Shown here: positions 10,101 to 17,267 of the stretch, piece by piece
Layout: every line of letters starts with the position of its first letter
How positions within the stretch are numbered: the first letter of the stretch is position 1
NCBI RefSeq assembly: GCF_005047635.1
Contig: NZ_SUKC01000003.1
Location: 62,001-126,000 of the forward strand
From: Arthrobacter sp. CAU 1506
GTDB taxonomy: Bacteria > Actinomycetota > Actinomycetes > Actinomycetales > Micrococcaceae
DNA length: 64,000 bases
Direction of reading: 5' to 3'
Made by a program: the position numbers and the translations under genes
The notes under the pieces: generated by a model
Databases searched by the model: none
Seen by the model: only the letters and a program-made list of their open reading frames with translations
Told to the model about the DNA's origin: nothing

Positions 10101-10695
10101 TGTGTCCGACCACCCGTTGCAGGGCCTGGACGGGATCCTGAGCCAGCACGCCGACATGTCGATCACTTCGCTGATCGGCGAAGACGGGCCGCCGGACGGA
10201 CAGATCATCACCATTGCCGGCATGATCACCTCGCTGCAGCGCAGGATCGCCAAGAACAGCGGCAACGCCTACGCGCGGGCCGAAGTCGAGGACCTCGGCG
10301 GCTCGATGGAGGTCATGTTTTTCGGCCAGGCCTATGCGCCGATCGCCACCGTGCTGGCCGAGGACCTGATTGTGGTGGTCCGCGGGCGGCTGCAGCGCCG
10401 CGACGACGGGGCAGTCACGCTGAATGCGCAAGAACTGACCGTGCCAGACCTGAGCGACGGGCATTCCGGGCCGGTGGTGATTTCGATGGCGAGCTTCAAG
10501 GCGACCGAGTCGGTGGTGACCGCGCTGGGGGACGTGCTGCGCACCCATCCCGGCACCACCGAAGTGCAGGTGCGGCTGAACAGCTCCCGCAAGGTCGAGG
10601 TGATGAGGCTGGGTGTGGACCTGCGGGTCAATCCGAACCCCTCGCTGTTCGGCGACCTCAAGGTGCTGCTGGGGCCTGCCTGCCTCGACGCCTGA
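7144..10695 (+). CDS. dnaE: DNA polymerase III alpha subunit
   Basis: Replicative polymerase catalytic subunit, 1183 residues, DnaE1 type. In order: PHP domain (HLHNHTEYSMLDG at the N-terminus, with metal-binding His residues), polymerase palm with the catalytic acidic motif PDFDVDFDDR, the helix-hairpin-helix region with QLDGGPM and YRPGPMGA, the clamp-binding pentapeptide QFDLF at about residue 943, and a C-terminal OB-fold (GQIITIAGMI onward). The start GTG 7144 is preceded by a leaderless-type -10; GTG 7153 is an alternative. It stands as a single gene between rluD and hisD. Confidence 0.97.
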   Translation: MAAVTSSKTGNDSFVHLHNHTEYSMLDGAARLTDLFSHTEELGMNAVATTDHGFVFGAFDFWSKARNAGVKPIVGVEAYLTPGTARADKTRVRWGDGGRNDVSGAGAYTHMTMWAETTEGMHNLFRASSLASLEGYLYKPRMDRDLLQTYGKGLIATTGCPSGEVQTKLRLGLYNEAKQAASDFRDIFGKENFFCELMDHGLDIERNVQTDLRKLARELGLPFVATNDLHYTHAEDAKSHAALLCVQSGSSLADPKRFKFDADEFYLKSPAEMRAIFRDVPEACDNTLLIAERCNVEFNTKASYMPVFPVPEGENEESWFVKEVEKGLHYRFPTGIPDDVRKQAEYEIGIILQMGFPGYFLVVADFINWSKDNGIRVGPGRGSGAGSMVAYAMRITDLNPLKHGLIFERFLNPDRVSMPDFDVDFDDRRRPEVIKYVTEKYGDDRVAMIVTYGTIKAKQALKDSSRVMGYPFSTGERLTKAMPPDVMGKGLTLKEVHDPSAKRYGEAEEMRELLKSDADSAKVFETALGLEGLKRQWGVHAAGVIMSSDPLIDIIPIMRREQDGQVITQFDYPTCEGLGLIKMDFLGLRNLTIITDAIENIKMNQDVDLDLETLDLDDRGSYELLARGDTLGVFQLDGGPMRSLLKMMRPDNFEDISAVIALYRPGPMGANSHTNYALRKTGLQEITPIHPELEEPLREILDTTYGLIVYQEQVMAIAQKVAGFSLGQADILRRAMGKKKKSELDKQYEGFHQGMVDRGYSEAAIKALWDILLPFSDYAFNKAHSAAYGLVSYWTAYLKAHYPAEYMAALLTSVGDDKDKLALYLNECRHMGITVLPPDVNESALNFTPVGKDIRFGMGAIRNVGANVVHAMVAARDEKGNFASFSDFLQKVPAVVCNKRTIESLVKAGAFDSLGHPRRALAMIHEEAVDSVIVLKRNEAANQFDLFSAFDDGGETAGGLAVDVPDLPEWDKKDKLAFERDMLGLYVSDHPLQGLDGILSQHADMSITSLIGEDGPPDGQIITIAGMITSLQRRIAKNSGNAYARAEVEDLGGSMEVMFFGQAYAPIATVLAEDLIVVVRGRLQRRDDGAVTLNAQELTVPDLSDGHSGPVVISMASFKATESVVTALGDVLRTHPGTTEVQVRLNSSRKVEVMRLGVDLRVNPNPSLFGDLKVLLGPACLDA

Positions 10696-10718
10696 CCCAG
10701 CAGGCGGCGGGCGGTCAG

Positions 10719-10730
10719 TAGAATGGGTGG
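10719..10730 (+). promoter_or_regulatory. Leaderless promoter of hisD
   Basis: TAGAAT at 10719-10724, 6 nt, then GTG 10731: the same hexamer and spacing as at dnaE. It implies hisD is transcribed from its own start rather than only by read-through from dnaE. Confidence 0.6.
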
Positions 10731-12074
10731 GTGACTTCTGCAGCCAAAGCCTTTGACGATTTCCCCACGCTGGACCTGCGCGGCCGCAGCCTCGGCACCG
10801 CCGAGCTGAAAGCCGCCATGCCCCGGGCGGAGACCACGTTCGACGCCGCCACCGGCGCCGTCGAGGAGATCATCGGCAAGGTGCGCGCGGACGGTTATGC
10901 CGCCTTGGCCGATCTCGCGCGCCGGTTCGACGGTGTGGAGCAGCTTCATCCCCGGGTGCCGGCGGCGGCCATGGACGAGGCACTGGAGCAGCTGGACCCG
11001 CAGGTGCGTGCCGCGCTGGAGGAGTCCATCGTGCGTGCCCGCCGGTTCGCCGCGGCACAAGTGCCGGGGGACACCGACGTCGAGATCAGTGACGGGGCAG
11101 TGGTCACGCACAAGTGGATCCCGGTGAACCGCGTGGGGCTCTACGTCCCCGGCGGACTGGCCGTGTACCCATCCTCCGTGGTCATGAACGTCGTGCCGGC
11201 ACAGGCCGCAGGCGTGGCGTCCATCGCGCTGGCGTCGCCGCCGCAGAAGGACTTCGGGTCGCTGCCGCACCCCACCATCCTGGCCGCCGCCAAGCTGCTG
11301 GGCATTGACGAGGTCTATGCCATCGGCGGCGCGCAGGCGGTTGCCGCGTTCGCCTACGGCGTGCCGGCCAACGAGCACGGCCCGGCACTGGAACCCGTGG
11401 ACGTCGTCACCGGACCCGGCAACGTTTTCGTGGCCACGGCCAAACGGCTGGTCAAGAGCGTGGTGGGCATTGACGCCGAAGCCGGCACCACCGAAATAGC
11501 CATCCTGGCCGACGACACCGCCAATCCGTCCTTCGTGGCCGCCGACCTGATCAGCCAGGCCGAGCACGACCCGCATGCCGCCTCCGTCCTGATCACCGCG
11601 TCGGAGGAACTGGCGCAGGCCGTCCGCGGGGAACTCGGCGTCCAGATCGCCAGGACCAAGCACTCCGAGCGCGTTCGCCAGGCGCTGGCCGGACCGCAGT
11701 CGGGCACCATCCTGGTGGATGGGCTGGACCAGGGCATCGCGGTGTGCGACGCCTACGCCGCCGAACACCTGGAAATCCACACCACCGACGCCGCGGCGGT
11801 GGCCGCCCGGATCCGCAATGCGGGCGCGATCTTCGTGGGCGATTACAGCCCGGTGAGCCTGGGCGACTACTGCGCCGGCTCCAACCATGTGCTGCCCACC
11901 AGCGGCACCGCCACCTTCGCCAGCGGGCTCAACGTGACCACTTTCCTGCGCGCGGTCCAGGTGATCAACTATGGCAGCGCAGCGTTGCGGGAGGTCAGCG
12001 GACACATCGGCGCATTGTCCCGGGCGGAGGACCTCCCCGCACATGGCGATGCAGTAGCGATCCGGTTCGCCTGA
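10731..12074 (+). CDS. hisD: Histidinol dehydrogenase
   Basis: Catalyses the last two steps of histidine synthesis, oxidising L-histidinol to L-histidine with two NAD+. The 447-residue protein has the family blocks [48 protein letters not shown] and AEHLEIH. The zinc site region is SQAEHDPHA. The usual GPSE block reads [11 protein letters not shown], a conservative change seen near the active site. No other his gene follows; nrdR is next. The rest of the pathway must lie elsewhere. Confidence 0.95.
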   Translation: MTSAAKAFDDFPTLDLRGRSLGTAELKAAMPRAETTFDAATGAVEEIIGKVRADGYAALADLARRFDGVEQLHPRVPAAAMDEALEQLDPQVRAALEESIVRARRFAAAQVPGDTDVEISDGAVVTHKWIPVNRVGLYVPGGLAVYPSSVVMNVVPAQAAGVASIALASPPQKDFGSLPHPTILAAAKLLGIDEVYAIGGAQAVAAFAYGVPANEHGPALEPVDVVTGPGNVFVATAKRLVKSVVGIDAEAGTTEIAILADDTANPSFVAADLISQAEHDPHAASVLITASEELAQAVRGELGVQIARTKHSERVRQALAGPQSGTILVDGLDQGIAVCDAYAAEHLEIHTTDAAAVAARIRNAGAIFVGDYSPVSLGDYCAGSNHVLPTSGTATFASGLNVTTFLRAVQVINYGSAALREVSGHIGALSRAEDLPAHGDAVAIRFA

Positions 12075-12084
12075 GCGGGCCGAA

Positions 12085-12132
12085 CCCCAACATGTAGTAA
12101 TCACAGTCTTGTAATTCACCTAGATCTAGTTC
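12085..12132 (+). promoter_or_regulatory. Tandem NrdR boxes upstream of nrdR
   Basis: Two sites match the conserved core of the NrdR box (C-W-A-n-A-T-n-T-W-G). They are CAACATGTAG (core 12088-12097) and CTAGATCTAG (core 12120-12129, a perfect palindrome). Taken as 16-mers (12085-12100 and 12117-12132) they are separated by exactly 16 bp, the spacing typical of functional NrdR box pairs. The second box lies between the -35 and -10. Autoregulation of nrdR is the natural inference. Confidence 0.6.
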
Positions 12133-12138
12133 TAGGAT
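12109..12138 (+). promoter_or_regulatory. nrdR promoter
   Basis: -35 TTGTAA (12109-12114), 18-bp spacer, -10 TAGGAT (12133-12138). The predicted transcript start is near 12145, giving a leader of about 30 nt that contains the GGAAGGAG ribosome binding site. Confidence 0.55.
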
Positions 12139-12175
12139 GAATTTGTTGGTGTCCCCCCCACGGAAGGAGTGTTGC

Positions 12176-12676
12176 GTGTATTGTCCGTTTTGCCGCAACT
12201 CCGATTCCCGGGTGGTGGACAGCCGGCTGACCGACGACGGTTCGGCGATCCGCCGGCGCCGGCAGTGCCCGGCCTGCGGGCGCCGCTTCACCACGGTGGA
12301 GACCACCAGCCTCAGCGTGATCAAGCGCTCGGGCGTCAGTGAGCCATTCAGCCGCACCAAAGTGGTCAACGGCGTGCGCAAGGCGTGCCAGGGGCGGCCG
12401 GTCACGGAAGACGACCTGGCCATGCTGGCACAGGAAGTCGAAGAATCGGTCCGTGCCAGCGGGGCCGCGGAAATCGACGCTCATGAGGTGGGCCTGGCGA
12501 TCCTCGGACCGCTGAAGAAGCTGGACCTGATCGCCTTCCTGCGGTTCGCCAGCGTTTACCAGGGCTATGAGTCGCTGGAGGATTTCGAATCCGCCATCGA
12601 CCAGTTGCGCCGCGATGCGCGGAAAAACGGCCAGCAGGGGCCGGAAGGCCGGCAACGGCCGTTGACAGCGCAATAG
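12176..12676 (+). CDS. nrdR: Transcriptional repressor NrdR
   Basis: Zinc-ribbon, ATP-cone repressor of ribonucleotide reductase genes that senses ATP/dATP. The 166-residue protein starts at GTG 12176, set by GGAAGGAG six nt upstream. The zinc ribbon is CPFC (residues 3 and 6) and CPAC (about 31 and 34), followed by RRFTTVE. The ATP-cone covers about residues 46-136 ([43 protein letters not shown]). No nrdAB or nrdJ gene is in the window. Two NrdR boxes precede it, consistent with self-repression. Confidence 0.95.
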   Translation: MYCPFCRNSDSRVVDSRLTDDGSAIRRRRQCPACGRRFTTVETTSLSVIKRSGVSEPFSRTKVVNGVRKACQGRPVTEDDLAMLAQEVEESVRASGAAEIDAHEVGLAILGPLKKLDLIAFLRFASVYQGYESLEDFESAIDQLRRDARKNGQQGPEGRQRPLTAQ

Positions 12677-12688
12677 CGCACTCAGACT

Positions 12689-12727
12689 CCGGTGGCGGCT
12701 GCGGAGGGGAAGCCGAGGCCGCCACCG
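12689..12727. terminator. Bidirectional terminator between nrdR and ppgK
   Basis: Perfect 11-bp inverted repeat CCGGTGGCGGC / GCCGCCACCGG with an 18-nt loop. A CTTTTC stretch follows on the plus side. It lies between two convergent genes only 63 bp apart. Confidence 0.7.
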
Positions 12728-12739
12728 GCACCAACTTTT

Positions 12740-13558
12740 CTACTTGGCGAATCCAAAGTGTATGGCCGACTGCAGCGCCGCCCCGACGATGCCCGCATTG
12801 TTCCGCAGCTGCGCGGGGATGATCGGTGTGGCCAGCTGAAGCAGGGGCAGGAAGTCCTCGCTGCGTTTGGAAATGCCGCCGCCAACAATGAACAGTTCCG
12901 GCGAGAACAAAAACTCCACGTGGGAAAAGTAACGCTGCAGGCGTTTCGCGTACTCCTCCCAGTCCAGGTCTTCGCGTTCACGGGCAGCGGCAGAGGCCTT
13001 CGTCTCGGCGTCGTGCCCGTCCAGCTCCAGATGCCCCAGTTCGGCGTTGGGAACCAGCTTGCCGTTGAAGATGAACGCCGAGCCGATGCCGGTGCCCAGG
13101 GTGATCACCAGCAGGGTGCCCTTCACCCCGGCCCCGGCACCATAGCGCGCCTCGGCCAGCCCGGCCGCGTCGGCGTCGTTCATGACCTGGACCGGACGGG
13201 ACATCTTGTCGGTCAGCAGCGAATCGACGTCGGTGCCGATCCAGCTGGGATCGACATTGGCTGCCGACCGGGCGACCCCATGGCGGATGATGGCCGGGAA
13301 CGTGACGCCCACCGGGCGCTCCGGTCCCGGGCCGTCCGGGCGCGCGCAGAGTTCGGTGACGATGCGCGCAACGACCTCGGCGACTGCTTCCGGAGTGGAC
13401 GGACGGGGAGTGTCGTAACGGATGCGTTCGCCGACCAAGTCTCCCTTTTTGAGGTCGACGATGCCGCCCTTGATGCCGGTTCCGCCGATATCGATCCCGA
13501 TCGCCGAGCGTGCTGCCCGTTTGGCTGCCTTGCTGTTTTTGGCGTCCTGGGTCGCCAT
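12740..13558 (-). CDS. ppgK: Polyphosphate glucokinase
   Basis: ROK-fold kinase that phosphorylates glucose with polyphosphate (and usually ATP) to glucose 6-phosphate, a typical actinobacterial enzyme. The 272-residue protein begins with an Ala/Lys-rich stretch. The phosphate motif IGIDIGGTGIKGGIVD, the sugar-binding VMNDADAAGLAEARYG and the second phosphate motif TLGTGIGSAFIFNGKLVPN follow. ELGHLELDGHDAE carries the ROK-like His. GGAGG lies 5 nt before ATG. A TAGGCT -10 at 13608-13613 (minus strand) gives a leader of about 50 nt. Confidence 0.93.
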   Translation of the reverse strand: MATQDAKNSKAAKRAARSAIGIDIGGTGIKGGIVDLKKGDLVGERIRYDTPRPSTPEAVAEVVARIVTELCARPDGPGPERPVGVTFPAIIRHGVARSAANVDPSWIGTDVDSLLTDKMSRPVQVMNDADAAGLAEARYGAGAGVKGTLLVITLGTGIGSAFIFNGKLVPNAELGHLELDGHDAETKASAAAREREDLDWEEYAKRLQRYFSHVEFLFSPELFIVGGGISKRSEDFLPLLQLATPIIPAQLRNNAGIVGAALQSAIHFGFAK

Positions 13559-13607
13559 GCCACCTCCGTGTGCGCTTGTAGCCGGCGTGCGGAGCCGGAC
13601 AATCGGT

Positions 13608-13613
13608 AGCCTA
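13608..13613 (-). promoter_or_regulatory. Candidate -10 of ppgK
   Basis: Minus-strand TAGGCT, the same hexamer as at several leaderless starts in the window, but here placed about 50 nt before a gene with a clear GGAGG site. No clear -35 is visible. Confidence 0.4.
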
Positions 13614-13636
13614 CCCGGTGCGGAGGCGGTGCCGGT

Positions 13637-14515
13637 CTAGGGCAGGGTCAGGATTTCCGCGCCGGAGTCGGTGACCACCAGGGTGTGCTCGAACTGCGCG
13701 GTCCGTTTGCGGTCCTTGGTCACCACGGTCCAGTTGTCGTCCCACATCTCCCAGTCGACGGTGCCCAGGGTCAGCATCGGTTCGATGGTGAAGACCATGC
13801 CCGGCTCGATCAGCCGGCTGTAGGCGGGCGCGGCGTCGTAATGCGGGATGATCAGCCCGGTGTGGAACGCTTCGCCGACCCCATGGCCGGTGAAATCGCG
13901 GACCACTCCATAGCCGAAACGCTTCGCGAAGGACTCGATGGTCCGGCCAATGACGTTGATTTCGCGGCCAGGCGCCACCGCCTTAATACCGCGGCGCAGT
14001 GACTCCTGTGTGCGCTCCACCAGCAGGCGCGATTCCTCATCGACGTCGCCCACCAGGAAGGTGTGGTTGGTGTCCCCGTGGACGCCGTCCAGGTACGCGG
14101 TGATGTCGATGTTGATGATGTCGCCGTCCTGCACCACGGTGGTGTCCGGGATGCCATGGCAGATCACTTCATTGATCGACGAACAGATCGACTTCGGGAA
14201 ACCGCGGTAGCCCAGGCAGGAGGGGTACGCGTGGTGGTCCAGCAGGAACTCGTGGCCAATCCGGTCCAGTTGATCGGTAGTGACCCCCGGTTCGATGTGC
14301 TTGCCGACCTCCACAATGGCCTGTGCAGCGATCCGTCCGGCGGTGCGGATTTTATCGATGGTCTCCGGTGTCTTTACCTCGGAACCGGTGAATTTGGCAG
14401 GCGCCGGTTTCCACGCGTACTCGGGGCGCTCGATGGAAGCGGGGACCGGCAAGGTGGGGCTGACGGTGCCTTGAACGAGGGTTCCGACGGGTGCTGTTGC
14501 TGCGTTGTGGGGCAT
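13637..14515 (-). CDS. map: Type I methionine aminopeptidase
   Basis: Removes initiator methionine from nascent proteins. The 292-residue form starting [11 protein letters not shown] matches the longer actinobacterial class with an N-terminal extension (EYAWKPAP). The metal ligands are in [16 protein letters not shown] (two Asp), GHGVGEAFH (His), FTIEPML (Glu) and FEHTLVV (Glu). An upstream in-frame ATG at 14527 and a longer frame to 14725 exist, but TATGAT ends 7 nt before ATG 14515, which favours a leaderless start there. Confidence 0.93.
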   Translation of the reverse strand: MPHNAATAPVGTLVQGTVSPTLPVPASIERPEYAWKPAPAKFTGSEVKTPETIDKIRTAGRIAAQAIVEVGKHIEPGVTTDQLDRIGHEFLLDHHAYPSCLGYRGFPKSICSSINEVICHGIPDTTVVQDGDIINIDITAYLDGVHGDTNHTFLVGDVDEESRLLVERTQESLRRGIKAVAPGREINVIGRTIESFAKRFGYGVVRDFTGHGVGEAFHTGLIIPHYDAAPAYSRLIEPGMVFTIEPMLTLGTVDWEMWDDNWTVVTKDRKRTAQFEHTLVVTDSGAEILTLP

Positions 14516-14528
14516 AGTATCGATCATA
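14516..14528 (-). promoter_or_regulatory. Leaderless promoter of map
   Basis: On the minus strand TATGAT (14528-14523) is followed by 7 nt and the ATG at 14515. No Shine-Dalgarno sequence is present. Confidence 0.55.
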
Positions 14529-14608
14529 TAGGTGCTGCAGCGGTGCCCGAGCGAGACGTCGGCGCTCCATGGCCCGGCGGCGGCGCCATGGACTTTAAGG
14601 AGGCTGGC

Positions 14609-14776
14609 ATGGCGGAATTCTGGTACAACGTCGTCACCCACGAAGTGGAAGTGGGCGCGCAGTCCGACTGGACGCAACTGATCGGCCCCTACGAGACGCG
14701 CGCCGAGGCCGAACAGGCGCTGCAAAAGGTGCAGCAGCGCAACGAGGCGTGGGACGCCCAGGACGACGACGACTGA
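14609..14776 (+). CDS. Small SPOR-like protein beside map
   Basis: A 55-residue acidic protein with [35 protein letters not shown] and a tail of four Asp. The [13 protein letters not shown] segment resembles half of a SPOR repeat (peptidoglycan-binding fold), but there is no signal peptide or membrane anchor, so it should be cytoplasmic. The start ATG 14609 is set by AAGGAGG six nt upstream; the longer frame from 14588 is less likely. It is divergent from map. Proteins of this kind are common in related actinobacteria with no known role; I do not assign one. Confidence 0.8.
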   Translation: MAEFWYNVVTHEVEVGAQSDWTQLIGPYETRAEAEQALQKVQQRNEAWDAQDDDD

Positions 14777-14869
14777 CCGCGTCCGCCCTCTCGCGGCAGC
14801 AAGATATATGCGGCTGGGCGGCTTTCCGCCGTCCTGGAGTGTTGCTCAGGCCTGGACAGATGCTTTGGC

Positions 14870-15742
14870 CTAGAAGGAATGCTCCGGGCCGGGGAACGCG
14901 CCGTCCTGGACGTCCGAGCGGAAGGCGGCAGCGGCGTCGGAAATGATGCTCCGCACGTCCGCGTACTGCTTGACGAACCGGGCCATCTTGCCGCCGCGCA
15001 GGCCCACCATGTCCTGCCAGACGAGAACCTGGCCGGTGGTGGACGGGCCAGCACCGATCCCGACCGTGGGAATATGCAGGGCGTGGTCCACCTTGGCTGC
15101 AGCCTCGGCCGGGACCATTTCCATCAGCACCGCAAAAGCACCGGCCGCTTCCAGCGCCAGCGCATCGTCAATCAGCCGCCCGGCGTCGTCGCCGCGGCCC
15201 TGCACCCGGTAGCCGCCCAGCGCATGCTCGCTCTGCGGAGTGAAGCCAATATGGGCCATCACCGGGACGCCCGCCTGGACCAGGGCCCGGACGGTGTCCG
15301 CATAGTAGGCGCCGCCCTCCATCTTCACCGCGTGCACTCCGGTTTCCTTCAGGAAGCGCACACCGGTTTCCACTGCCTGCGCCGGCGAGACCTCGTAGCT
15401 GCCGAAGGGCAGGTCGGCGACAACGAAGGCGCTGCGGGCCGAACGGGCGACTGCCCGGCAGAGCGGCAGCATCTCGTCCACCGTGATCGGCAGCGAGGTC
15501 TCGTTGCCCAGCACGTTGTTGGACGCCGAGTCGCCAATCAACAGCACCTCGATCCCGGCCGCGTCGAAAATCTCCGCGGTGTACTGGTCATAGGCCGTCA
15601 GCATCGCGAAGCGGCGGCCCTCGTCCTTGGCCTGTTGCAGGTGGTGGATGCGGGTGCGTCGAGCCGGGCGCGAGGCCGCAGCCGCCGCGGACGTGCCGTA
15701 AGGAGCCGGCTGCTCAGCGCCGGAAGGCTGTGAAGTGGGCAT
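14870..15742 (-). CDS. panB: Ketopantoate hydroxymethyltransferase
   Basis: First enzyme of pantothenate synthesis, making ketopantoate from 2-oxoisovalerate and 5,10-methylene-tetrahydrofolate. The 290-residue TIM-barrel protein has an about 30-residue Ala/Pro-rich N-terminal extension. The family blocks are AMLTAYDQYTAEIFDAAGI, LLIGDSASNNVLG, VVADLPFGSYE, VKMEGGAYYADTV, VMAHIGFTPQSEHALGGY and VGIGAGPSTTGQVLVWQDMVG. It has a leaderless-type promoter and stands alone; no panC or panD is adjacent. Confidence 0.95.
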   Translation of the reverse strand: MPTSQPSGAEQPAPYGTSAAAAASRPARRTRIHHLQQAKDEGRRFAMLTAYDQYTAEIFDAAGIEVLLIGDSASNNVLGNETSLPITVDEMLPLCRAVARSARSAFVVADLPFGSYEVSPAQAVETGVRFLKETGVHAVKMEGGAYYADTVRALVQAGVPVMAHIGFTPQSEHALGGYRVQGRGDDAGRLIDDALALEAAGAFAVLMEMVPAEAAAKVDHALHIPTVGIGAGPSTTGQVLVWQDMVGLRGGKMARFVKQYADVRSIISDAAAAFRSDVQDGAFPGPEHSF

Positions 15743-15755
15743 GTGATAGAGCCTA
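15743..15755 (-). promoter_or_regulatory. Leaderless promoter of panB
   Basis: Minus-strand TAGGCT (15755-15750), 7 nt, then ATG 15742. No ribosome binding site is visible. Confidence 0.55.
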
Positions 15756-15794
15756 ATCCTCAGACGTCTGCTTGCTCCACTTGGGCGCGGAAGC

Positions 15795-15834
15795 GTTACC
15801 GGGGCGGAAACTTCGGGGTTGCTGCCAGTAGGCT
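15795..15834 (+). promoter_or_regulatory. Candidate glnA2 promoter with weak GlnR-like site
   Basis: TAGGCT (15829-15834) is a good -10 about 80 nt before glnA2. Exactly 17 bp upstream, in place of a -35, is GGAAAC. GTTAC (15795-15799) and GAAAC (15807-15811) resemble GlnR half-sites, but their spacing is 7 nt rather than the 6 of the consensus. GAAAC-N6-GTTGC also fits partially. This is suggestive only. Confidence 0.35.
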
Positions 15835-15916
15835 AAGGAGAAGTACACGGCAGGCTCTGGCAAGCGGCTTGAGATGCCACTTCAGAACCGCGTGCGGACA
15901 CAGTGAAAGGCAGCCC

Positions 15917-17257
15917 ATGGACCGTCAGCAGGAATTTGTCCTCCGTACCATCGAAGAGCGCGACGTGCGGTTTGTTCGGCTCTGGTTCACGGACATCGTC
16001 GGGTCGCTGAAATCCGTGGCGCTGGCTCCTGCTGAGGTGGAAGGTGCGTTCGAAGAGGGGCTCGGCTTCGACGGTTCCTCGATCGAGGGCCTGGCCCGTG
16101 TCTTCGAGTCGGACATGCTGGTCCAGCCGGATCCCACCACGTTCCAGATCCTGCCCTGGCGGGGCGAGGCGGAGCAGACCTCGCGGATGTTCTGCGACGT
16201 ACTCACGCCCGACGGCGAGCCCTCCAGCGCCGATCCGCGCAACGTGCTGAAGCGGACGCTGAGCAAGGCGGCGGAGATGGGCTTCACCTGCTATACCCAC
16301 CCGGAGATCGAGTTCTACCTGCTCAAGTCCGACGAACTGGGTCCGGACGGGATTCCGGTGCCCGTGGACCAAGCCGGCTATTTCGACCACGTGCCCGGCG
16401 GGGTGGCACAGGACTTCCGCCGCACCGCCGTGACCATGCTGGAAAACGTGGGCATCTCGGTGGAGTTCAGCCACCACGAGGCCGGCCCCGGGCAGAACGA
16501 AATCGACCTCCGCTACGCCGATGCCCTGCAGACCGCGGACAACATCATGACCTTCCGCACAGTGGTCAAGGAAGTGGCGTTGATGGAGGGCATCTATGCC
16601 ACCTTCATGCCCAAGCCGTTCTCCGACCACCCGGGCTCCGGCATGCACACCCACTTTTCCCTGTTTGAGGGCGACTCGAACGCGTTCTTCGAAGCCGGCG
16701 CCGAATACCAGCTGTCCAAAACGGCCCGCCAATTCATGGCCGGGATCCTGCACCACGCGCCGGAGTTCACCGCCGTCACCAACCAGTTCGTCAATTCGTA
16801 CAAGCGGCTGTGGGGCGGGGGAGAGGCCCCCAGCTACATCTCCTGGGGCCACAACAACCGTTCCGCCCTGCTGCGGGTTCCGCTCTACAAGCCGAACAAG
16901 GGCCAGTCCGCCCGCGTCGAATACCGCGGCATCGACTCGGCGGCCAACCCGTACTTGTCCTACGCGGTGCTGCTTGGCGCCGGCCTGAAGGGCATCGAGG
17001 AAGGCTACGAACTGCCGCCGGCAGCCGAGGACGATGTCTGGAGCCTGAGCACCGCGGAGCGGCGCGCCATGGGACTGGACCCGCTGCCGTCCAGCCTGCA
17101 CGACGCCATCCGGGCGATGGAGGAGTCGGAGCTGGTCGCCGGCATCCTGGGCGAGCAGGTCTACGAAATCTTCCTGCGCAACAAGCGGGCCGAATGGCAC
17201 GACTACCGGCTGCAGGTCACCCCGCACGAGCTGAAGCGCAACATCGGAATCCTCTAG
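15917..17257 (+). CDS. glnA2: Glutamine synthetase, GlnA2 type
   Basis: Makes glutamine from glutamate, ammonia and ATP. At 446 residues it matches the shorter actinobacterial GlnA2 subgroup. Blocks include WFTDIVGSLKSVAL, GFDGSSIEGLARV, the metal-binding FSHHEAGPGQNEIDLRYADAL, the ATP region FMPKPFSDHPGSGMHTH and the glutamate-site NRSALLRVPLY and ARVEYRGIDSAANPYL. ATG 15917 has GAAAGG six nt upstream; the longer open frame from 15743 is not supported. It is followed after 10 nt by glnE, so the synthetase and its modifying enzyme are probably co-transcribed. Confidence 0.94.
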   Translation: MDRQQEFVLRTIEERDVRFVRLWFTDIVGSLKSVALAPAEVEGAFEEGLGFDGSSIEGLARVFESDMLVQPDPTTFQILPWRGEAEQTSRMFCDVLTPDGEPSSADPRNVLKRTLSKAAEMGFTCYTHPEIEFYLLKSDELGPDGIPVPVDQAGYFDHVPGGVAQDFRRTAVTMLENVGISVEFSHHEAGPGQNEIDLRYADALQTADNIMTFRTVVKEVALMEGIYATFMPKPFSDHPGSGMHTHFSLFEGDSNAFFEAGAEYQLSKTARQFMAGILHHAPEFTAVTNQFVNSYKRLWGGGEAPSYISWGHNNRSALLRVPLYKPNKGQSARVEYRGIDSAANPYLSYAVLLGAGLKGIEEGYELPPAAEDDVWSLSTAERRAMGLDPLPSSLHDAIRAMEESELVAGILGEQVYEIFLRNKRAEWHDYRLQVTPHELKRNIGIL

Positions 17258-17267
17258 GTCGACGAAA

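Noticed and set aside
12692-13609. 305-codon plus-strand frame opposite ppgK
   Set aside because: PpgK motifs are clear on the other strand, and the frame starts inside a terminator hairpin.
14817-14830. GGCGG-CTTT-CCGCC hairpin as a terminator between the SPOR-like gene and panB
   Set aside because: Only a 5-bp stem with no T-run; too weak to call in GC-rich DNA.
15743-15916. N-terminal extension of glnA2
   Set aside because: The open frame covers the divergent promoter region with panB; ATG 15917 has a good ribosome binding site and gives the expected 446 residues.
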